64,000 nt of DNA, from the NCBI RefSeq assembly GCF_005222675.1, contig NZ_STGE01000024.1:124001-188000 (forward strand). Direction: 5' to 3'. A model generated the notes under the pieces. It did no database searches and was not told the DNA's origin. It worked only from the letters and a program-made list of their open reading frames with translations. This stretch comes from Mycolicibacterium sp. CR10. Its GTDB lineage: Bacteria > Actinomycetota > Actinomycetes > Mycobacteriales > Mycobacteriaceae. Each line of letters starts with the position of its first letter. The stretch's first letter is position 1. Shown here piece after piece: positions 31,397 through 39,002 of the stretch. The position numbers and the translations under genes were made by a program.

Positions 31397-33055
31397 GTGA
31401 CAGTGCCGTTGACCCCTGATGGGCGAGCCGGATCGGCCGGGTCCGCCCATGACTTCGATGTCGTCGTCATCGGCGCGGGCTTCTCCGGGCTGTACGCGCT
31501 GCACCGGTTCCGGGACTCGGGCTTTCGGGTGCGGGTGCTGGAGAAGGCTCACGACGTCGGCGGGACCTGGTTGTTCAACCGCTACCCGGGCGCCCGGTGT
31601 GACATCGAGAGCATCGAGTACTCCTACAGCTTCTGCAAGGAGATCGAGCAGGAGTGGGTGTGGACCGAGACGATGCCGACACAGCCCGAGATCGAGGCGT
31701 ACCTCAACTTCGTCGCGGATCGACTGGATCTCCGTCGCGACATCGCGTTCGACACCGAGGTGGTGTCGATGACCTACGACGAACACGCGGCGGCGTGGGG
31801 GATCGAGACGGCGGCAGGGGAGTCGTTCGTCGCGTCCTACGTGGTGGCGGCGTCCGGCATCCTGTCTGTGCCGCTGGAACCCGCCATCGACGGGATGGAC
31901 ACCTTCACTGGAACCTCGTTGTTCACCAGTCGCTGGCCTGCCGAGGACGTCGATCTCACCGGCAAGCGAGTCGGCGTCATCGGCACCGGTTCCACTGGCG
32001 TGCAACTGATCCCGGTGGTGGCGCGCCAGGCCGGGCACCTCACGGTGTTCCAGCGCTCGCCGGCCTACACGCTGCCCTGGCAGGTCCGTGCCTTCGGGCC
32101 CGGCGAACTCGACGAGCTGAAGAGCAACTACGGCGAGATCCGTGCGGCGCAGCGGGAGCACCCCGTCGGCGCGGCCCGCCTCAGCGCCTTCTCGGTGTTG
32201 CTCGACATGCTGGCCAAGCCACCCCTGAAATCGGCCTCCCGTGAGGACCGGCTGCGAGCCGTCGACGAGAATGGCGTCATGGGCGCGCTCAGTTGGGGCG
32301 ACATCTTCTTCGACATCGAGGCCAATCAGATGGCCGCCGAGCTCTACGGCGAGGCGGTCGCCCGCATCGTCAAGGACCCGGTGACGGCTGCGGCTCTCAC
32401 GCCGACCCATCCGTTCGGCTGCAAGCGTCCGATCATCGATCAGGGGTATTACCAGACGTTCAACCGGGACAATGTGACGCTGGTCGACCTGCGCAGCGAT
32501 GCGATCGTCGGCGTCACGCCTGCCGGCATCCGAACCGAGCAGGGGATTCACGAACTCGACGTGATCATCTATGCGACGGGCTTTGACGCCATGACCGGGG
32601 CGCTGACCCGCATGGACATCCGGGGTCGCGACGGGCGGTCGCTGGCAGAGTTCTGGGGTGCGGAGGGGCCGTACTCGTATCTCGGCATCGCCGTCGCCGG
32701 GTTCCCCAACCTGTTCATCGTCCAGGCGCCGGGCAGCCCCTCGGCGGCAACGAATTTCGTTGCCGCCCTGGAACAACATGTGGAGTGGATCGACGACTGC
32801 CTGTGTTACCTGCGTGCCCACACCCACCGCACCATCGAGGCGCTGCCGGACGCTCAGCGGGACTGGATCGAGCACACCACCGCTCTGGTCGCACCCACGG
32901 TGCTGGTCCATCCGACGTGCAACTCCTGGTACAACGGCGGCAACGTCCCGGGGAAGAAACGGATGTACATGGGCTACACCGCGGGGATCCCGGAATACCG
33001 CAGGCGCTGCGACGAGATCGCCGCCGCGGGCTACACCGGGTTCGCGCTCGGATGA
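31397..33055 (+). CDS. Baeyer-Villiger-type flavin monooxygenase with altered fingerprint
   Basis: 552 residues from GTG 31397. FAD Rossmann motif GAGFSG near residue 26, GGTWLFNRYPGARCD, NADPH Rossmann motif GTGSTG near residue 198, KRPIIDQGYY and the C-terminal CNSWYNGGNVPGKK are typical of class B Baeyer-Villiger monooxygenases. The fingerprint FxGxxxHxxxWP is F170-TG-TSL-F176-TSR-WP, so the conserved histidine is Phe. If active, it would insert oxygen next to a ketone to give an ester or lactone. The alpha/beta hydrolase that overlaps its stop would then open it. The two genes form a ring-opening pair. Confidence 0.92.
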   Translation: MTVPLTPDGRAGSAGSAHDFDVVVIGAGFSGLYALHRFRDSGFRVRVLEKAHDVGGTWLFNRYPGARCDIESIEYSYSFCKEIEQEWVWTETMPTQPEIEAYLNFVADRLDLRRDIAFDTEVVSMTYDEHAAAWGIETAAGESFVASYVVAASGILSVPLEPAIDGMDTFTGTSLFTSRWPAEDVDLTGKRVGVIGTGSTGVQLIPVVARQAGHLTVFQRSPAYTLPWQVRAFGPGELDELKSNYGEIRAAQREHPVGAARLSAFSVLLDMLAKPPLKSASREDRLRAVDENGVMGALSWGDIFFDIEANQMAAELYGEAVARIVKDPVTAAALTPTHPFGCKRPIIDQGYYQTFNRDNVTLVDLRSDAIVGVTPAGIRTEQGIHELDVIIYATGFDAMTGALTRMDIRGRDGRSLAEFWGAEGPYSYLGIAVAGFPNLFIVQAPGSPSAATNFVAALEQHVEWIDDCLCYLRAHTHRTIEALPDAQRDWIEHTTALVAPTVLVHPTCNSWYNGGNVPGKKRMYMGYTAGIPEYRRRCDEIAAAGYTGFALG

Positions 33056-34155
33056 ACACCGCTGAGCGCGCCTGGCGCATCGGGCTGGACTTCGGGGGCG
33101 TATTGCCGCGGGCGCACGCCGCGGTGACGGCACCCGGTGACTGGAACCCGTTGTCGCTGAGAGGTGTCCGTCAACTCGGCGAGGTGGTTCTCGACGAACT
33201 CGCGTTGACGGGACTGACGCTGACGGCGCCGCCGCCGAGTGTGGAGCGCTCGGTGGAATCCTGCTCGGCGGCGGTGCAGGAGCTGTCGGGCCGGGGTGTG
33301 GCCAGTGTGCATGCCGAGCCAGATCCTCTGCAGGTGACGTCGGTTCGGCGCCGCCGGTTCGGACGACAGACCTATGAGCAGCTGACCTACGAGCACGATC
33401 CGGCGCTTCCGGAATCGCTGACCGCCGAGGGGTTCGGTGGACCGGCGACCGCCGTGGTGCACCTGTGCCGCACGGGTGACGATCGTCGCCCGTGGCTGGT
33501 GTGGGTGCACGGTGCCGGTCAGGGATCGCCGACCGATCTGCTGGTTTCCCGGGCCCGCCGCATCCAGGACGAACTCGGCTTCAATGTCGCGCTGCCGGTG
33601 CAGCCAGGCTGCGGTGTGCGAAGCGACGCGTGGCCCGCCTACCCCAGCATGGATCCGCTGGCCAACGTCGCGGGCCTGATGCGCGTCGTGTCGGAAGTGC
33701 GCGCGGTCGTGCGATGGCTGCGACCCCAGGCCAGTGCGATCGCGGTGTCCGGTGTGTCGATGGGCAGTCCCGTCGCGGGGCTGGTGTCACACCTGGAACC
33801 GGTCGATGCCGTGGCGGTGTACACACCGATCTTCGGCCTGAACGCGATGATCGCCGCCCATCTGGGCCGCTGGGGGCCGTCGGTACAGGACACCATCGAC
33901 CTGCTGCGCTCAGACGTCGTCGAGCAGGTGATGTCGGCCGTGGACTACCAGTCGGTCGTACCATCGGCGCCCCCGGAGCGCCGGCTGATCGTCGGCGCGT
34001 GGCATGACCAGATGGCCAAGCGCGAACCAGCACTCACGCTGCACGAGCGATGGGGAGGCGAGTTGTACTGGCATCAGGGCAGTCACGTCGGGCATCTCTT
34101 CGCGGGTGGGGTGCAGGCCGCGTCGGAGCGGTTCCTGCGCACCGTCATCGGGTAG
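33052..34155 (+). CDS. alpha/beta hydrolase, probable esterase/lactonase
   Basis: 367 residues from ATG 33052, which overlaps the monooxygenase stop (ATGA). The oxyanion element is WVHGAGQG, the nucleophile elbow is GVSMGSPV, and a late histidine lies in GSHVGHLF. The N-terminal ~130 residues precede the hydrolase core and are not recognised. Translational coupling to a Baeyer-Villiger-type enzyme suggests it hydrolyses the ester or lactone product. Its 3' end overlaps the convergent TetR gene by 11 bp. Confidence 0.85.
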   Translation: MNTAERAWRIGLDFGGVLPRAHAAVTAPGDWNPLSLRGVRQLGEVVLDELALTGLTLTAPPPSVERSVESCSAAVQELSGRGVASVHAEPDPLQVTSVRRRRFGRQTYEQLTYEHDPALPESLTAEGFGGPATAVVHLCRTGDDRRPWLVWVHGAGQGSPTDLLVSRARRIQDELGFNVALPVQPGCGVRSDAWPAYPSMDPLANVAGLMRVVSEVRAVVRWLRPQASAIAVSGVSMGSPVAGLVSHLEPVDAVAVYTPIFGLNAMIAAHLGRWGPSVQDTIDLLRSDVVEQVMSAVDYQSVVPSAPPERRLIVGAWHDQMAKREPALTLHERWGGELYWHQGSHVGHLFAGGVQAASERFLRTVIG

Positions 34156-34765
34156 CCGCGCCGTACTCCCGAACGAACCGGTCGCGGACATACTCGAGCT
34201 CGCGATCGAGATCGTAGGTGCTGCCCTCGACCGTCCACAGGTACGCGACGCCAAAGATCGCGGCACTGAGATCACTAGTCGCTCTTGCGATCTCGATGTC
34301 TGCGCGGACCGATCCATCCTCGATGCCCCGCCGCAGACCCGTCTCCACCTTGTCGACCCCCCGATTCAGCCAGGCCTGAACCCGCGGACGCAGTGGTGAC
34401 GTCGTCTTGACCGCCTCGAAGGTGGCCACGAACATCGCGCGCAGGAACTCACGATCCTCGGTGAACAGATGACGCACCCGGTCGAAGTGCCCGACGGCTT
34501 CCTGCAGTCCGCTGGAGGCCGGATCAGGCTCGGGACTGAGCTCCCGCACATACTCGTGCAGGAAGAATGCGTCCAGGATCGCGTCCTTGCTGCCGTACCG
34601 GGCGTGCACCATCGCCCGGCTGTACCCTGCCCGTCGACCGATCTCGGCGGCAGTCGTTGCTTCCCAGCCCTTTTCGACGATCAGTGCGGCCGCCGCCTCT
34701 ACCAGTCGGCGGCTCGATATCTCGACGCGCTCGGGTTGGGAGAGTCCGCGTGCAGGTGATGGCAC
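34145..34765 (-). CDS. TetR-family transcriptional regulator
   Basis: 206 residues from GTG 34765. N-terminal TetR helix-turn-helix at residues 17-63 (TTAAEIGRRAGYSRAMVHARYGSK). Helical C-terminal ligand domain with AMFVATFEAV. Divergent from the phosphotransferase at 34834; the gap contains the perfect inverted repeat CAACTAA-c-TTAGTTG (34787-34801), a likely operator for itself and the rightward operon. That site differs from the island motif, so this regulator probably controls only the phosphotransferase - SnoaL-like - LLM set. Confidence 0.92.
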   Translation of the reverse strand: MPSPARGLSQPERVEISSRRLVEAAAALIVEKGWEATTAAEIGRRAGYSRAMVHARYGSKDAILDAFFLHEYVRELSPEPDPASSGLQEAVGHFDRVRHLFTEDREFLRAMFVATFEAVKTTSPLRPRVQAWLNRGVDKVETGLRRGIEDGSVRADIEIARATSDLSAAIFGVAYLWTVEGSTYDLDRELEYVRDRFVREYGAATR

Positions 34766-34786
34766 CCTTGCATATTAGACACTCGA

Positions 34787-34801
34787 CAACTAACTTAGTT
34801 G
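34787..34801. promoter_or_regulatory. probable TetR operator (perfect palindrome)
   Basis: CAACTAA-c-TTAGTTG, perfect 7-bp arms, between the TetR gene (start 34765, minus) and the phosphotransferase (start 34834, plus). Position and symmetry fit autoregulation of a divergent TetR/operon pair. Confidence 0.65.
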
Positions 34802-34833
34802 CTCTACGTCAAATTTCTCATCGGAGGTCATCG

Positions 34834-35895
34834 GTGACTTCATCCACGACGGACATCCCGTCGGGCATCGACGACGTCACCCCGAGCTGGCTCACAACAG
34901 CGCTGAACGGCCCACAAGTGACCGACGTCCGCGTCGAGCAGATCGCACTGGACAGCGGATTCTCCTCGCTGCTCTACCGCTTGCACCTGGCCGGCGGCGA
35001 GGATGTGCCGGCCACCATGATCGCGAAGCTGCCCGCCCAGTCGGAGGCCCGCGGAGCGATGGAACTGTTGGGCGGGTACCGGCGCGAGGTGGCCTTCTAC
35101 CGCCACGTCGCCGGACGCGTACCGATGGCGACCCCGCAGGTCTATGCCGCCCAGATGGCCGAGGACTCCGTGGACTTCGTGCTGCTGCTGGAGGACCTGC
35201 AGGCGTGGCACAACGCCGACCACTTAGCCGGCCTGCAGATGGATCAGGCCCGGTTGTGCATCGATCAGCTGGCCGGACTACACGCCTGGTCCTGCGACTC
35301 GGCGAACAGCGCTGTGCTGGAATATTTTCCGAGCCTCGACACCCCGATCGCGCGGGATCTGCTGCTGCCCGCATTCGCGCCGGGGTGGCAAATCTACCGA
35401 GACCACTGCAACGGGTCGGTTCCGGCGAGCGTCGCCCGGTTCGCGGAAAGCTTCGCCGAACGGGCGGTCGAGGCTCTTCCCGCGCTGACCGAACGCGACA
35501 TGCTGGTGCACGGGGACATCAGGGCGGACAACCTGTTCTTCGACGGGGACCGAATGAAGGTCGTCGACTTCCAGTTCGCCGCGCGCGGGTGCGGGGCGGC
35601 CGATATCGCCTACCTCGTCACGCAGGGGCTACCGAGTCGGACGAGGCACGGCCACGACGAGGCCCTGGTGCGCCATTACCTGGACCGTCTGGGTGATCAG
35701 GGGGTCGTCGACTACGGTTTCGACGACGCGTGGCGGCACTACCGCTATGCCGCTGTCTATCTGATGGTGCTGCCCGTGATCACACTCAATGGGTGGGATG
35801 CATTGCCGGAGAGGTCTCGTCGGCTCTGTCTGATGCTGACCGACCGGGCAATCGCCGCGATCGATGAGATCGACGCACTGGAGGTGTTCTCGTGA
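34834..35895 (+). CDS. APH-family phosphotransferase
   Basis: 353 residues from GTG 34834 with GGAGG 6 bases upstream. Aminoglycoside/choline-kinase-like fold: a glycine-poor N-lobe (LALDSGFSSLLYRL-like segment, MIAKLPAQ with the ATP lysine), LLLEDLQA hinge, catalytic loop LVHGDIRADNLFF and metal motif VVDFQFAARG. Such proteins in catabolic islands phosphorylate small hydroxylated substrates, but the substrate here is unknown. First of three overlapping genes (GTGA overlap with the next). Confidence 0.85.
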   Translation: MTSSTTDIPSGIDDVTPSWLTTALNGPQVTDVRVEQIALDSGFSSLLYRLHLAGGEDVPATMIAKLPAQSEARGAMELLGGYRREVAFYRHVAGRVPMATPQVYAAQMAEDSVDFVLLLEDLQAWHNADHLAGLQMDQARLCIDQLAGLHAWSCDSANSAVLEYFPSLDTPIARDLLLPAFAPGWQIYRDHCNGSVPASVARFAESFAERAVEALPALTERDMLVHGDIRADNLFFDGDRMKVVDFQFAARGCGAADIAYLVTQGLPSRTRHGHDEALVRHYLDRLGDQGVVDYGFDDAWRHYRYAAVYLMVLPVITLNGWDALPERSRRLCLMLTDRAIAAIDEIDALEVFS

Positions 35896-36266
35896 CTCGT
35901 TCCGCGCGTGAGGTGGTGGAGTTGTACAACCTCGTCGTCTGGAACGAGCGCGACTTCGCCCTCGCCGACGAGCTGATGGGCGACAGTGTGATTCGCCACG
36001 ATGTCGGGGAGGCGACCACGTTGACCCATGACGAGGCCGTGCGCCGCGTCGTCGACCATTGGGACATGTTCGAGACGATCCGCTTCGATCTGAAACTGGT
36101 CGTCGCCGGCGATGACGCGGAGCACGTGGCGATTGTGTACCAGTCGCCGATGAAACTGAAGGACGGGACCGAGACCACCGTCGGCAGCATGGAGATTTTC
36201 CGCGTTGTCGCCGGCAGGATCATCGAGGTCTGGAATTGTGGCTACAAGCAAGGAGTGTGGGCGTGA
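35892..36266 (+). CDS. SnoaL-like / NTF2-fold small protein
   Basis: 124 residues from GTG 35892, overlapping the phosphotransferase stop (GTGA). Cone-shaped NTF2-like fold: helices with REVVELYNLVVWNERDFALADEL (residues 6-28), then strands VIRHDVGEA, HVAIVYQS and SMEIFRVVAGRIIEVWN. Members isomerise or cyclise small ligands, or simply bind them; catalytic residues cannot be fixed here. Its stop overlaps the GTG of the LLM oxidoreductase gene, so the three genes form a coupled operon. Confidence 0.8.
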   Translation: MTRSAREVVELYNLVVWNERDFALADELMGDSVIRHDVGEATTLTHDEAVRRVVDHWDMFETIRFDLKLVVAGDDAEHVAIVYQSPMKLKDGTETTVGSMEIFRVVAGRIIEVWNCGYKQGVWA

Positions 36267-36334
36267 CCGGCGGGCAGGAGCGAAGCGACATGGGGGATGT
36301 GACCGGCGGGCAGGAGCGAAGCGACATGGGGAAT
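36263..36334 (+). repeat. tandem 36-bp repeat (two units of family C) at a gene start
   Basis: Units 36263-36298 and 36299-36334 differ only near their ends (GTGACCGGCGGGCAGGAGCG... then AAGCGACATGGGG). Each is 36 bp, so the frame is kept and 12 residues are added per unit. The core also occurs once at 10868-10897. Each unit carries AGGAG followed 9 bases later by ATG, i.e. a ready-made translation start. Confidence 0.85.
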
Positions 36335-37378
36335 CATGACCGCACACTCGATGAACTCGGCTACTACCTGCTGGCGGGCGCCGGGGGTGAAGGCCCGGCG
36401 ACGCTGATGGACGAGGCCCGCCGTGGCGAGGAATTGGGATTCGGTACCGGGTTCATCTCCGAGCGGTGGAACGTCAAGGAGGCGTCGTCGCTCAGTGGTG
36501 CGGCGCTCGCCGTCACCAGCCGAATGCAGATCGCCACGGCCGCAACGAATCACAACACCCGTCATCCGCTGATCACCGGATCGTGGGCGACCACGATGCA
36601 CCGCCTGTCCGGCGGCCGATTCACGCTGGGTCTCGGGCGGGGGATCGCCGCGATGTACAACGCGTTCGGCGTGCCCGCGGTGACGACCGCGCAGATGGAG
36701 GACTTCGCGCAAGTCATGCGCAAGCTCTGGCACGGCGAACTGATCTTCAATCACGACGGACCGATCGGCAAGTACCAGGTGCTCTTCCTCGATCCGGACT
36801 TCAACGAGGACATCAGGCTGGCGATTGTGGCGTTCGGCCCTCAGACCCTTGCGCTAGGTGGACGGGAGTTCGACGACGTCATCCTGCACACCTACTTCAC
36901 GCCCGAAACCCTGCAGCGCGCCGTCAAGACCGTCAAGGACGCCGCCGAGCAGGCCGGCCGCGACCCTGCCGACGTGCGGGTGTGGTCGTGCTTCGCCACC
37001 GTCGGCGACCACCTGCCCGAGGAGTTACGGCTGAAGAAGACCGTGGCCCGGCTGGCAACCTATCTGCAGGGCTATGGCGATCTACTGATCAATACCAACG
37101 GCTGGGATCCCGCTGTACTGCAACGGTTCCGGGACGACACGGTGGTGCAGTCGATCCCCGGTGGCATCGATCACAAGGCCACGGCCGAGCAGATCGAGCA
37201 CATCGCCACGTTGATCCCCGACGAATGGCTCGCGCCGTCGGCCACCGGGTCGCCGGAGCAGTGCGCGGCCCGGGTGCGCAAGGAACTCGACTACGGGGCC
37301 GACGCCGTGATCATGCACGGGGCCACGCCCGATGAACTCGAGCCCGTCGTCGCCGCCTACCGCACCAGTTTCTCGTGA
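36263..37378 (+). CDS. LLM-class (F420-dependent type) oxidoreductase with repeat-derived N-terminus
   Basis: 371 residues. GTG 36263 overlaps the upstream stop (GTGA) and has AAGGAG at 7 bases. Luciferase-like TIM barrel: GEELGFGTGFISERWN, TNHNTRHPL, LSGGRFTLGLGRG. These mycobacterial proteins usually use F420. Residues 1-24 are two copies of the 12-mer VTGGQERSDMG(D/N), encoded by a 36-bp tandem repeat. Inside each repeat AGGAG precedes an in-frame ATG (36290, 36326), so shorter products could also be made. The normal protein probably begins near NHDRTLDELGYY. Oxidises or reduces an unknown intermediate. Confidence 0.88.
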   Translation: MTGGQERSDMGDVTGGQERSDMGNHDRTLDELGYYLLAGAGGEGPATLMDEARRGEELGFGTGFISERWNVKEASSLSGAALAVTSRMQIATAATNHNTRHPLITGSWATTMHRLSGGRFTLGLGRGIAAMYNAFGVPAVTTAQMEDFAQVMRKLWHGELIFNHDGPIGKYQVLFLDPDFNEDIRLAIVAFGPQTLALGGREFDDVILHTYFTPETLQRAVKTVKDAAEQAGRDPADVRVWSCFATVGDHLPEELRLKKTVARLATYLQGYGDLLINTNGWDPAVLQRFRDDTVVQSIPGGIDHKATAEQIEHIATLIPDEWLAPSATGSPEQCAARVRKELDYGADAVIMHGATPDELEPVVAAYRTSFS

Positions 37379-37380
37379 TG

Positions 37381-37420
37381 TCGGCGTAGTTGGTCACGCT
37401 AGGCGTGACAATTACGCCGA
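37381..37420. terminator. conserved hairpin repeat, family B copy 2
   Basis: TCGGCGTAGTTGGTCACGC (37381-37399) and GCGTGACAATTACGCCGA (37403-37420) pair with one bulge. It begins 2 bp after the LLM oxidoreductase stop and ends 2 bp before the convergent carboxylase stop. Shares TCGGCGTAGTTGGTC with copy 3 at 47923. Confidence 0.72.
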
Positions 37421-37422
37421 GA

Positions 37423-38919
37423 TCACGGAGTGATGACGCTGCGGCTCACCGGTTCTGCGGCGGCTTGGCGGCTGTAGAGGCCCCGCTCTAGGGCGTCGAG
37501 CAGCACGTCCCTGGTCTCCTCCGGGTGGATGAGATCGTCGAAACCGAGATGGCCCGCCGAGCGGAACGACGCATCCACCTCAGCCTGGCGTAGTCGCTGC
37601 TCGACATCCTCGGCGGCGTGCGACGCCCGGCTCAGCGCCGCAGCGCTCATCGCGCCCATCGTCGCGCCGGGATAGGCGAATGTCGCACTCTGGTTGTCGA
37701 ATCCCAGCAGTGACATCACCATTGAGCCGAACCCATACGCCTTACGCAGCGTCACATGCAGTTTGAGAGTGGTCGCGGCGGTCTGCGCCGCGAACATCCG
37801 GGCGCCACTGCGGAGCACGCCCTGGCGTTCGGATCGACTCCCCGGCATCATTCCGGGGTTGTCGGCGAGGAACACGATCGGCAGATGGAACGCGTCGGCC
37901 ACAGCGATGAAATGTGCTGCCTTGTCGGCAGCGTCGGCGTCGATGGAACCCGCCATGACCCGCGGCTGGTTCGCCACCACCGCGACGGGGTGGCCACCGA
38001 GATGGGCCAGGGCGCAGATGATCGCGGGGCCGAACTTCGGCTGTACCTCGAACCAGTCGGGACTGTCGAAGACGACATCGAGCACCGCGCGCATGTCATA
38101 CACCTGGCGGTTGCCGCGCGGCACGATGTCGAGCAACTCCGGTGTTGAGCGGCGTCCCGACGTCTCGTCGGCAGGCAGCTGCGCCGGATACGACCACGCG
38201 CTCGACGGAAAGTAGGACAGATAACGGCGGATGTCGTCGAGCACCGCGGCGTCGTCCTGGCCGAGATTGTGGATGACCCCGCTGGCCAGCGCGACGGCCG
38301 GACCGCCGAGGTCCTCTTTCGAGATGTCCTCTCCGGTGGCCTCTTTGACGACTGGGGGTCCCGCGGTGAAGATCGCACCCTGGTTGGTCATGATCGTCCA
38401 GTCGCACACAGGCGCCACCAGGGCGCCGTGCCCGGCGGACGGACCGAACAACCCGGCGATCGTGGGGACCTTGCCCGAACACTGCGCCTGTGCCAACAGG
38501 TCGGTGGGCGTGCGGCCGTAGTGTTCACCGCTGGGACGAAAGCCTGCGCCCTCGAGCAGCATCACCATCGGGATCCTGTCCCGCAGTGCGAGTTCGGCGA
38601 GGCGGTACCGCTTCGAGTTCCCTCCCGGGCCGATACTGCCCGCCAACGTCGTGAAATCCTCGGCGCCCACCATCACCGGCGAACCGTTGATCAAGCCCGA
38701 TCCGGTGATGATCCCGTCCGCGGCGATATCGCCGCCGACGAGGGTGCCGAACTCGCGGAACGACCCTTTGTCGAGGAGATGGTCGAGACGCCCGCGAGCA
38801 TCCAGCTTGCCCTTGTCGTGGTGCTTGGCCAGGCGTTCGTCGCCGCCCATCGCTCGGGAATGGTCACGGCGGCGTGCGAGTTCGTCGAGCGTGTCCTTCC
38901 AGTCGTCGGCACTGGCCAT
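37423..38919 (-). CDS. acyl-CoA carboxylase carboxyltransferase (beta) subunit
   Basis: 498 residues, ATG 38919. Carboxyltransferase tandem crotonase folds: N-terminal half with LAGSIGPGGNSKRYRLAELA and FGPSAGHGALVAP; C-terminal half with FGPAIICALAHLGGHPVAVVANQP, FLADNPGMMPG and RKAYGFGSMVM. With a biotinylated alpha subunit (not encoded here) it would carboxylate an acyl-CoA. Close relatives include propionyl-, methylcrotonyl- and geranyl-CoA carboxylases; carboxylation is how branched isoprenoid chains are prepared for beta-oxidation, so it fits such a substrate. Divergent from the LLM gene at 39003 with operator copy 7 between. Confidence 0.9.
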   Translation of the reverse strand: MASADDWKDTLDELARRRDHSRAMGGDERLAKHHDKGKLDARGRLDHLLDKGSFREFGTLVGGDIAADGIITGSGLINGSPVMVGAEDFTTLAGSIGPGGNSKRYRLAELALRDRIPMVMLLEGAGFRPSGEHYGRTPTDLLAQAQCSGKVPTIAGLFGPSAGHGALVAPVCDWTIMTNQGAIFTAGPPVVKEATGEDISKEDLGGPAVALASGVIHNLGQDDAAVLDDIRRYLSYFPSSAWSYPAQLPADETSGRRSTPELLDIVPRGNRQVYDMRAVLDVVFDSPDWFEVQPKFGPAIICALAHLGGHPVAVVANQPRVMAGSIDADAADKAAHFIAVADAFHLPIVFLADNPGMMPGSRSERQGVLRSGARMFAAQTAATTLKLHVTLRKAYGFGSMVMSLLGFDNQSATFAYPGATMGAMSAAALSRASHAAEDVEQRLRQAEVDASFRSAGHLGFDDLIHPEETRDVLLDALERGLYSRQAAAEPVSRSVITP

Positions 38920-38970
38920 CCCAACTCCCGTCGTCAGTGGCGATCTTCCCGCAGGCGCGCAACGTTGACC

Positions 38971-38991
38971 ATACTGAATTGCTTACTGTAG
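38971..38991. promoter_or_regulatory. 21-bp island operator, copy 7
   Basis: ATACTGAAT, TGC, TTACTGTAG: 7 of 9 and 7 of 9 matches to the consensus arms. Between the divergent carboxylase subunit (start 38919) and LLM oxidoreductase (start 39003). It ends only 11 bp before the ATG, so the rightward transcript has a very short or no leader. Confidence 0.65.
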
Positions 38992-39002
38992 CTTCGTTCA
39001 GC

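Noticed and set aside
31373..33133. 586-codon open frame antisense to the BVMO gene
   Set aside because: It would read through the operator region and has no family features; a mirror frame of the sense gene.
34787..34801. Extra copy of the 21-bp island operator or a KstR site
   Set aside because: CAACTAA/TTAGTTG has different arms and 1-bp spacing; it also does not fit the KstR pattern AACnnGTT. Treated as the site of the local TetR.
36263..36334. Possible CRISPR array
   Set aside because: Two directly adjacent units with no spacers, lying in frame in a coding region; no cas genes.
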